Assembly (NCBI GenBank): GCA_002336485.1
Contig: DDCZ01000029.1
Location: forward strand, 1-58,127
Direction of reading: 5' to 3'
From: Flavobacteriales bacterium UBA1993
GTDB taxonomy: Bacteria; Bacteroidota; Bacteroidia; Flavobacteriales_G; Salibacteraceae
Length of the DNA: 58,127 nt
The position numbers were made by a program, and so were the translations under genes. This document shows, piece by piece, positions 52,301-58,127 of this stretch. Below the pieces are notes generated by a model, which was not told the DNA's origin, ran no database searches, and saw nothing but the letters and a program-made list of their open reading frames with translations. The stretch's first letter is position 1. Each line of letters begins with the position of its first letter.

Positions 52301-55300
52301 AGCGCAGTGCCCGAACTTGAATTCCCATTAGCGTCAGTAACGGTCATTGTCACCACAAATGTGCCTGTATCGGCGCAGCTAAAACTCGAGGTATCTAAGT
52401 TGTAAGAAACAATACCGCAGCTATCCCATGAGCCTGAGTCGATGGTCGAAGGACTTAATGTGAATAGACCACTTGAGTTTAAATAAACAACGGCGTTTTG
52501 CGTGAAAACTTGAGGTGCTATTGAATCCAGCACTGTTACTACTGCCGTCTCGTTGGATTGATTGCCATGTACGTCGATTACCGTGAGGGTTATTGTGTTC
52601 AACCCAACATCTCCACAATCAAATGAGTCAAGACTGAGGTATGACGAATCAATTCCACAGCTATCCCAGCTCCCGTTGTCCAAATCGTTGACATCGATTG
52701 AAGCGAATCCCATTGAATCTAAAGCGACAAAAATGTTTTGTGTTATTACCTCTGGCGCGATCGTGTCGTGGATAAAGACCATCGCTGAGTCGAGGCTGGT
52801 GTTACCGCTGAAGTCCGTGGCGGTGAAATGAACCATAAATGAGTCGGCGGCTTCAGCGCAAGTGAACAGACTATAGTCGATCGAAGTTGATGATATACCA
52901 CAACTATCCCAAGTGCCATCGTCTATGTAGGAGGCTGTTACGGTGAACTGGCCAAACGAATCCAAGTAAACATTCTTATTGGAAATGAGTATTTCGGGGG
53001 CCAGTGTATCAAAGACAAAGACGTTGATTGTGTCTGTTCCAACATTGCTGTATTGGTCCTCCACGAATAAGACTACAACGTTTAATCCCGTGTCGCCACA
53101 GTTGAATGATGAGATGCTGGCGTACATAGTATCAACTCCACAACTATCCCAGCTGGCACTGTCGAGCAATGTTCCAGCAAGGCTCACATTTCCGGTTGAA
53201 TCTAAATATAGGGTCTGGCTTGATTTTGCAATGGCCTCGGGTGCTATCGTATCCAATGTGGTGATGATAGAAACGGCGGAACCTAAATTGTTGTTTACAT
53301 CGCGAACAAACAAAGTGACGGTATCATTAGTGCCAATGTTTGAGCAGTTGAACGTAGTATCATCGAGCCACATGCTGTCGACCCCACAACTATCGTAACT
53401 GCCGTTGTCGACATCTATCGCGGCAATAGTGAAGTTTCCTGTTGAGTCAAGGTAAACAGTCAAATCCTGAGCAATTGCAACTGGACCTACGGTATCCAAA
53501 ATCACGACAACAGTGCTATCAGAACTGGAGTTTCCATTAACATCCGTCACGGTTAACGTCACCAATAATGTGCTTCCGATATTGGAACATGAAAGCTGAC
53601 TCGTATCCAAAGCATAGGATGCAATTCCGCAACTGTCCCAGCTCCCACTGTCGATTTCGCCAGGTGTGATTGTATAGCTTCCGTTTGAATCAAGATAAAA
53701 CGTGTCGGATTGAACAAATACTGTCGGCGCAATTGTATCGTAAACGGTGGCCACAAATTGCATGCTGTCTGTGTTCCCATTTACATCCGTAGCAAGAAAC
53801 CAAACCATGTTTAAACCTACGTGTGCACAAGTAAAGGAGTCGAGACCTAATGACCTGCTGACAACACCACAACTATCCCACGTTCCAGCGTCAACTGAAT
53901 CGACATTGGTGGTGACAAAGCCTTGCTGGTTTAGATAAAGTTCAATTGAATCCACTAAGATCACCGGCGCTAGGGTATCTACGATGTCGATGTATACCAA
54001 AGAAGAGTCCTTATTTCCATTATTATCAATGGCATAGAAATAAACAGAGTCAATTCCGATAAATGCGCAACTGAATGAATAGCTACTCAGGTAAATTGTG
54101 TCAATTCCACAGCCGTCGGTCGTTGCGCTATCCACTAAGGATGCTGTGATTGTGGCAGCCCCTGTTGAATCTAGCGACACCACCATCACATTCGTGAAAA
54201 TTTCCGGAGCAATCGTGTCAATGATGGTGATCGTGACCATCTGACTATCCATATTTCCATCTGGATCGGTAGCATAAAACCAAACAGCCGTATCGCCTGT
54301 ATCTGCACAGTTGAATACAGAATCGGAGAGTGTGAACGTTAATTCACAGTTGTCATAACTGTTACTGTCTATGGAGTCTGCCCGGATAGTTACAGAGCCT
54401 GAAGAATCTAGGAAAGCGGTATAGTCTTGACCTTGCGCTAAAGGTCGAATAGTATCAGAAATTGTTACGCTGAGCGTCTTTTGTGCGACATTTCCGCTGC
54501 TGTCACTCACTGTAACGGTAACGGTATTCACTCCTAAATCTGCGCAGTAGAAGGTGTCAGTTGATAGAGATACGCTGCTGATCGCACAGTTGTCGCTATA
54601 GGTGATGGCTGATCCATTTGTCAACGCGTCCACCGTGATTCCTCTTACGCCACCAAAATTCCCTGTAAAAAGAGTGTCAGGACCAATTGTTCCGGCGGTG
54701 TTCCCGCGCATTATATAGTTTGCGGAGCCACTGAATCGTGTCCAATATACTTCACCTGATTCTTCGTGTACATCGATGCCGAAATTTCCGTTTTGACCAG
54801 AGTACAGAACCCATGAAGAATCGCCAGCAAAGGTTCCAGCCATTATGTTATTTGCACTCCTATTTGCCCAATACACAATTTCGTTTATGGGGTCAATCGC
54901 GATTTGTCGAGGGCCGCTAACTCCGTCACTCGAATTGTATAATACAGTATAGCCTGTGCCATCATCGTTGATTACCCCAATTTGATTGAGGGAGATTTGC
55001 CCCATATACACTTTACTGGTATTGGGGTCGTATTCAATTCCAATTGGGCCGTTACCAGCAGGGTCATAGAGTTGGGTTGTGGTTCCAGATCCATCTAGAT
55101 TTGCTACATACAGTCCGTTTTCGCCTGCGGTATAGAATATTCGATCGTTGTCATAATCAACCGTAACATCGTGATGCTCATTGCCGTGTGTGGTTGTATT
55201 TGGCAATTTTCTCTTTGATGACCCATCTGGTGCTGCCACCCAAACTTCTTGGTAATTACCTCCGCCGTAGTACAGAGAGTCGTTTTCTTCAACATACTGA

Positions 55301-57873
55301 ATACCCACAGGCCCCTGACTTCCGGTTGCGGCGTTCGCATATATAATCGAAGGCGTTCCTAGAGTGTCGACGGAACCGACGTAAATGTCGTTTGCATTAG
55401 TCGATGTCCAATAAATTAGTCCGCTCGCTATGCTTGCACCTGAGGTGTCAGATAGGACGGTCATACCGGATGAATCAAGATACAGTGTAACTGGGTTTGT
55501 TGTTAATGTAGGAGCATTGGTATCCAATACAGTAGCAGTGACTGTGATCGAATCAATATTGTTGCTTGCATCGCGTGCGTAAAAGGTGATGTTTATGGTT
55601 GTTGAGGTGTCGGCACAATAGAGCGGGCCATTGAAATTATTCCACGTACTATCAATGGAGCAATTATCAGTTTGTGTGACGGAAAAGTCGGTCTCATCCA
55701 AGGAATAAGAGCCTGAACTGTTCAAATAAACAGTGCTGTTGCTCGCCGTGACAGTCGGTAAAATGGTGTCGAGCACCGTAACCAGAACGGTATCGATTCC
55801 AAATAGATCTCCAGGATCATGACCGAAAAGTACAATGGAATGAGATCCGGTGTCGGCACATGTAAATACAATGGAATCTGCGGTGTCTACGATGGAGTTT
55901 AACTCGATTAATCCTCTATACAAGTTTCCACATGGGTAGTCGTTCCAAGAATTATTTCCCAAATAGTTGACAGCACTACAATCTTCTACTCCAGAGAAAT
56001 TGTTTGGCTCTCCAGGTGACCAGTTGGTATATGTTACGGTTTCACCATTTGCCCATACGAATGTGCCTTCCGTGGCTTGATCGTTTAATCCAATAAAGTG
56101 AACAAACGCTTTGGTTCGATCATAAATGAATTCATCTTCCTGGGCAGAAGTTATACTTGACATGTATCCTCCGATGGCGGTCGCATCCGTGGTGAAATTT
56201 GCATGCGTATTAGTCGCAGTAGATTTATAATAACTATGTCCCCCGAGGTTGCCAATCCAAGAATAGTTTTGTTCGTAGCCGCTGAGGCCTTCTTCAACAA
56301 TGGACAGCGAAACACCACAAGCATCGGAACTTGACGAATCTATAGATGAAGGATAAAGTGTGGCCGATCCAGTGTTGTCTAAATAGATTGTATGAGTTGC
56401 CTTTCCTTGAACAACAGGCGATGTTGTATCTGTAAATACCTCAATCGTGTCTGTTTGGAAACAACCATATGAGTCGGTACTAGTGACAGTATAAACGCCA
56501 CCACCGATGCTGGTAATCGCATTCGATGTTGCTCCGGTAGACCACAAATAGGAGTTTCCAGTTGTGGATGAATCAGGAGCCATGGTTATGGATCCATCGT
56601 TATCGCCAACACAGGTTTCATTAACCAATGTGGAAGTATATGACTCACGAACGATTATCGCCGCGAGGCCATTTGTGTTGTTTTGAGGGCGCGTGGGAGT
56701 TGCGGAGCAACTGAACTGTAAACTGGATCCATGAGTGATGTAATATACTCCGGGAGTGGTCGGGGCCGTAAAGTTTACCGAATAGGTTCCGCTGCAATTA
56801 CAATAACCACCTTGGCTGCGATAGCAGGATGACCAATCACCGTAAATCCCAACATATCTTTGTACTACGCATCCTGAACAAAACGTGCCGTTTTGGGCAA
56901 TTGCATAGTTGAAGGAAAGTGAAACTGTTGCGCCTGGTGAAACAAATGCCGTGTTATTTCCACTACTGTTCAAACTAACATTGGTGAGCGTAGACTGGCG
57001 ACTGTGTTGGGTAATTACGAAAGGAGAGGCAATTGAAGGAAGTGAGCATTGGGAGTATGTGATTACTACGAGTCCATTTCCAGTTTGAAAACCAGATGTG
57101 AGTGCAGCAGAAACAGCAGTTCCTACAAGATATCCACTACCACCACCTCCAGAGGCCCAAGCTCCGCCTCCACCGCCATAGTAGCCACCGCCGCCTCCAC
57201 CGCCGCCTGACGGACTGCATCCTGGGCCACCATTTCCAAGAGAACCGGCAGTTGCACTGCACCATCCGCTATAAAAACCACCGCCACCACCGGCAGATTG
57301 TGTGCCTCCAGTCGGCATGGTACCACCGCAACAACCGGTTCCTGTCCCTCCGGCAGTGCCGCCACCAACGGCTCCATTTTGCGGAGTGCCACCTCCGACA
57401 CTAGCTCCACCGCCAGCTCCGGCTACGGCAATTCTATTTGATAGTGCTATACCTCCACTTCTAATATCACTGGCGCCGCCACCGCCACCGCCGCGCTGAC
57501 TTGTTCCACCACCTCCTTGCCCGCCTGAAGCTCCTCCGTTATATCCGCCAGTACCAGGGGCTGTGCTTGACGCCGCGCCTCCAGCGCCCCCGACGTAAAT
57601 GTTTAATGTCTCACCTGCAGTAACAGGAATGGTTGCCGTAGTGCGCCCACCGAGGCCGCCGCTTCCTAGATTCGAAACATACCAACCGCGACCACCCTGT
57701 GCGCCTCGAATGTCAACAGATATCGAATCAACCCCGCCGGGTACAACAAATGTCTGCACAGCACCGGTATAGTTGAACGTATCAGATATTAGTATCTGCG
57801 CTTGCGCGACGGAAACCAGCAACAATGAGGCTAGCCCGAGAAGGATATATCGAATTTGTTTGGTCAAGGTCAT
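49348..57873 (-). CDS. Giant T9SS type B adhesin with lectin and propeller insertions
   Basis: This is a 2841-residue surface protein. After the signal (residues 1-26) comes a glycine-rich domain (about 50-262), a Cys-rich beta domain (about 290-410) and one SprB-like repeat (about 413-480). About 18 Ig-like repeats of 80 residues follow (about 482-2345), each with a YLDS-x-G strand, a DSCG Cys, a second Cys in F-x-C-x-x-x-G, a D-x-x-GN loop and a DT-x-AP linker. A C-type lectin domain (about 533-660, with NWSPGEPNN and CSAVNYLGNNSWNDYPC) interrupts repeat 1. A YWT-type propeller (about 817-1090) interrupts repeat 3. Two HYR domains, three PKD-like units and the type B sorting domain (LPTAFTPDNDGYND, ending SITIIR) complete it. 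PorP/SprF and OmpA partners follow in the operon. Confidence 0.93.
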   Translation of the reverse strand: MTLTKQIRYILLGLASLLLVSVAQAQILISDTFNYTGAVQTFVVPGGVDSISVDIRGAQGGRGWYVSNLGSGGLGGRTTATIPVTAGETLNIYVGGAGGAASSTAPGTGGYNGGASGGQGGGGTSQRGGGGGGASDIRSGGIALSNRIAVAGAGGGASVGGGTPQNGAVGGGTAGGTGTGCCGGTMPTGGTQSAGGGGGFYSGWCSATAGSLGNGGPGCSPSGGGGGGGGYYGGGGGAWASGGGGSGYLVGTAVSAALTSGFQTGNGLVVITYSQCSLPSIASPFVITQHSRQSTLTNVSLNSSGNNTAFVSPGATVSLSFNYAIAQNGTFCSGCVVQRYVGIYGDWSSCYRSQGGYCNCSGTYSVNFTAPTTPGVYYITHGSSLQFSCSATPTRPQNNTNGLAAIIVRESYTSTLVNETCVGDNDGSITMAPDSSTTGNSYLWSTGATSNAITSIGGGVYTVTSTDSYGCFQTDTIEVFTDTTSPVVQGKATHTIYLDNTGSATLYPSSIDSSSSDACGVSLSIVEEGLSGYEQNYSWIGNLGGHSYYKSTATNTHANFTTDATAIGGYMSSITSAQEDEFIYDRTKAFVHFIGLNDQATEGTFVWANGETVTYTNWSPGEPNNFSGVEDCSAVNYLGNNSWNDYPCGNLYRGLIELNSIVDTADSIVFTCADTGSHSIVLFGHDPGDLFGIDTVLVTVLDTILPTVTASNSTVYLNSSGSYSLDETDFSVTQTDNCSIDSTWNNFNGPLYCADTSTTINITFYARDASNNIDSITVTATVLDTNAPTLTTNPVTLYLDSSGMTVLSDTSGASIASGLIYWTSTNANDIYVGSVDTLGTPSIIYANAATGSQGPVGIQYVEENDSLYYGGGNYQEVWVAAPDGSSKRKLPNTTTHGNEHHDVTVDYDNDRIFYTAGENGLYVANLDGSGTTTQLYDPAGNGPIGIEYDPNTSKVYMGQISLNQIGVINDDGTGYTVLYNSSDGVSGPRQIAIDPINEIVYWANRSANNIMAGTFAGDSSWVLYSGQNGNFGIDVHEESGEVYWTRFSGSANYIMRGNTAGTIGPDTLFTGNFGGVRGITVDALTNGSAITYSDNCAISSVSLSTDTFYCADLGVNTVTVTVSDSSGNVAQKTLSVTISDTIRPLAQGQDYTAFLDSSGSVTIRADSIDSNSYDNCELTFTLSDSVFNCADTGDTAVWFYATDPDGNMDSQMVTITIIDTIAPEIFTNVMVVSLDSTGAATITASLVDSATTDGCGIDTIYLSSYSFSCAFIGIDSVYFYAIDNNGNKDSSLVYIDIVDTLAPVILVDSIELYLNQQGFVTTNVDSVDAGTWDSCGVVSRSLGLDSFTCAHVGLNMVWFLATDVNGNTDSMQFVATVYDTIAPTVFVQSDTFYLDSNGSYTITPGEIDSGSWDSCGIASYALDTSQLSCSNIGSTLLVTLTVTDVNGNSSSDSTVVVILDTVGPVAIAQDLTVYLDSTGNFTIAAIDVDNGSYDSCGVDSMWLDDTTFNCSNIGTNDTVTLFVRDVNNNLGSAVSIITTLDTIAPEAIAKSSQTLYLDSTGNVSLAGTLLDSASWDSCGVDTMYASISSFNCGDTGLNVVVLFVEDQYSNVGTDTINVFVFDTLAPEILISNKNVYLDSFGQFTVTASYIDDGTWDSCGISSTSIDYSLFTCAEAADSFMVHFTATDFSGNTSLDSAMVFIHDTIAPEVITQNIFVALDSMGFASIDVNDLDNGSWDSCGIDSSYLSLDSFDCGDVGLNTITLTVIDVHGNQSNETAVVTVLDSIAPQVFTQNAVVYLNSSGLFTLSPSTIDSGSWDSCGIVSYNLDTSSFSCADTGTFVVTMTVTDANGNSSSGTALITLSDTLAPSIFTNAVTVYLDTAGQASITVPMLDSATADNCAIDTMFLSEYDFDCSDTTSQTVTFTAIDVSGNIDSASAVVNILDTISPTMLTQNLVLYLDTNGEISITPTQIDNGTDDNCAVDSLWLSDTLFDCDDTATLHVITLFAKDVSGNVNSATATVQVFDTISPTVNAQNLTIYLDSFGQASIFPSQVDSGSLDNCGIDSSWISQNNFDCSYVGDTVAVSLFVQDVSGNSATDSSYVITLDSIAPTIIVQGVTIALDSMGNASIDTSMINNGSWDACGIDTMYLSQYSYDCGDVGTNTVTLFVQDIHGNLESESATVTVLDSIAPAILIQNLVVILDSFGQAEITADSMDIGSWDSCGIASLSISDTSFDCADHGDTITIVFTATDANGNTSMDSAFVLVLDTLPPTIFATNDTVYLDTSGLFILDYNVVDTGTMDACSIDSMYLSDSTFDCSSVDSTVDIWYIAVDTFGNTDSLQIGITVLDTINPTIQCLDSIVVNNDSGVCGATIFFEWPEVDDNCSIDSLVQIDTTGLDSGMVFPVGITQLTYAVFDQSGNSDTCSFIIEVIDIETPTLICAADTSICDSIFTFALPNYLDNCAGLDVIQIAGIGTGLFYPVGTTVNTFAVSDLYGNTDTCSFEVLRYDYPSQAEAGLNIELCEATSTDLSAGIPAIGSGSWSILSGAGSLTDSSSNTSEITGLEIGTVTLLWTIENGVCPVENDTLEVLNLSNETEINAGLDQVICDTNSAVLNAVDPALGFGTWSHANPGVILSDSSAVGSIATNLAIGDYEFYWTVENGVCPVGTDTVAITISPYPSVFASEDTYIFPPSSVEISGASDLSSTYLWFTSSGDKVDSTSSITVSPITSTTYIVRGITPAGCYTQDSVTVGLNEALDLPTAFTPDNDGYNDAWNVKELSNYPDCNVAIYNRWGNKMFESDGYEIPWDGTFKGEQLPSGAYFFVINLNIGEIAPITGSITIIR
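50840..56430 (-). repeat. About 18 tandem 80-residue Ig-like repeats
   Basis: The coding repeats recur about every 240 bases and share the protein signature W/D-D-S-C-G-I/V with a second Cys about 20 residues later, so a disulfide per domain is likely. Copies are well diverged at the DNA level, which indicates old duplications. Units 1 and 3 are interrupted by the lectin domain and the propeller respectively. This is not a CRISPR or satellite array: the period is a protein domain. Confidence 0.9.
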
Positions 57874-57922
57874 CGATTGGGAGAAAGTTAGACCTATAGG
57901 GAGGAGATCAAACTTCCGTTTG

Positions 57923-57930
57923 CAAATGTA
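57923..57930 (-). promoter_or_regulatory. Candidate -7 box for the adhesin operon
   Basis: On the minus strand the sequence reads TACATTTG, a perfect TAnnTTTG, 49 bases before the adhesin ATG. No convincing -33 element was seen. It is the only such box in the 166-base gap to nrdA. Confidence 0.5.
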
Positions 57931-57993
57931 CGTGATTTGTGCCCTCAGGGTTTGGATTAGATATCACTTTGTCATTTCCAATAAACGGGTCAT

Positions 57994-58025
57994 AAAAAAG
58001 GCCCGGGTAAAACCCGAGCCTTTTT
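57994..58025. terminator. Bidirectional-looking terminator after the right-edge gene
   Basis: The arms GGCCCGGGT (58000-58008) and ACCCGAGCC (58012-58020) pair with one mismatch around AAA, flanked by A-run and T-run. It lies 14 bases beyond the stop of the minus-strand right-edge gene and insulates it from the adhesin operon. Confidence 0.85.
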
Positions 58026-58039
58026 GAAGTTAGTATGAA

Positions 58040-58127
58040 TTAACTACCGCACATTTCGCAGTCGTCTGGATTATCGATCGAACAAGCAATTTCAGCTTCA
58101 CGCTGCTCAACGCTTACTAGCTCGACG
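58040..58127 (-). CDS. nrdA: C-terminal end of a probable ribonucleotide reductase large subunit
   Basis: Only the last 29 codons lie in the window; the gene continues beyond its right edge. They read VELVSVEQREAEIACSID, then NPDDCEMCGS and stop. A Cys pair (C-x-x-C) just before a C-terminal Gly-Ser is the swinging redox-active tail of class I ribonucleotide reductase alpha subunits, and Bacteroidota NrdA proteins commonly end in a very similar ACS-x-x-NPDDC-x-x-CGS string. The identification rests on this short tail only. The terminator at 57994-58025 ends its transcript. Confidence 0.6.
   Translation of the reverse strand, partial: VELVSVEQREAEIACSIDNPDDCEMCGS

Noticed and set aside
50840..54456. 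Regular DNA periodicity of about 240 bases that could suggest a repeat array
   Set aside because: The period equals a protein domain in one long open frame, copies are diverged, and there are no identical short repeats with unique spacers, so it is neither CRISPR nor satellite DNA.
57102..57499. Long open frames antisense to the glycine-rich domain
   Set aside because: They arise from the GC-rich Gly codons of the adhesin read in other frames (His/Arg- or Pro-rich products) and have no start context or family resemblance.

Overview
The window is chromosomal DNA from a member of the Bacteroidota, most likely a Flavobacteriales-type marine or freshwater lineage. The evidence is type IX secretion (T9SS) components and cargo (PorZ, PorP/SprF, several C-terminal sorting domains), SprB repeats, a DUF4175 coiled-coil protein, a Tsp-type processing protease, and TAnnTTTG promoter -7 boxes in place of the proteobacterial -10. 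Nothing identifies the species. No rRNA, integrase, transposase or CRISPR array was seen.

Layout. (1) 1-2009 is visibly AT-richer and gene-poor. It holds a helix-turn-helix protein behind a palindrome-rich non-coding stretch, a 38-residue lipoprotein, a SnoaL-like lipoprotein and an apparent gene remnant, and it ends at a strong hairpin. It looks acquired or decaying. (2) 2016-12147 is a seven-gene minus-strand run: DUF4175, anti-sigma-type ATPase, ybeY, mnmG, porZ, recO and a repeat-bearing lipoprotein. mnmG carries near-parS palindromes at both ends. (3) 12271-15549 on the plus strand holds gltX, folB, tRNA-Cys and a membrane metallophosphoesterase. (4) 15539-21739 is an envelope-signalling block: a TPR histidine kinase, a DUF6089-like barrel with a lysine tail, an ECF sigma factor coupled to a membrane-anchored barrel protein, and a DUF2147 pair. 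(5) 21844-33954 holds a T9SS subtilase, a Tsp/Prc protease, hflX, a four-helix membrane protein and two coupled amidohydrolase genes. (6) 33961-37040 is housekeeping: trpS, plsC, gatC, a bacilliredoxin and tadA. (7) 37119-41739 holds two T9SS cargo proteins facing each other. (8) 41821-44617 is hemA followed by a hemC-hemD fusion that starts at a TTG overlapping the hemA stop. (9) 44667-57873 is a tightly coupled surface operon encoding a 2841-residue T9SS type B adhesin, a PorP/SprF protein and an OmpA protein with six internal repeats. (10) The right edge carries the last codons of a probable nrdA.

How the parts fit. The window is dominated by export to and display on the outer surface. PorZ, PorP/SprF and the PorE-like OmpA protein belong to the secretion and anchoring machinery, while the subtilase, the SprB-repeat protein and the giant adhesin are cargo. 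The most unusual observations are: the pair of parS-like sites bracketing mnmG; the giant adhesin, in which a C-type lectin domain and an LDLR-like propeller are each spliced into the middle of an 80-residue repeat; the co-operonic OmpA protein built of six 115-residue repeats; the secreted lipoprotein made of about twelve 16-residue basic repeats; and the palindrome cluster in front of the leftmost regulator. All family assignments come from reading motifs in the translations; no database search was run.
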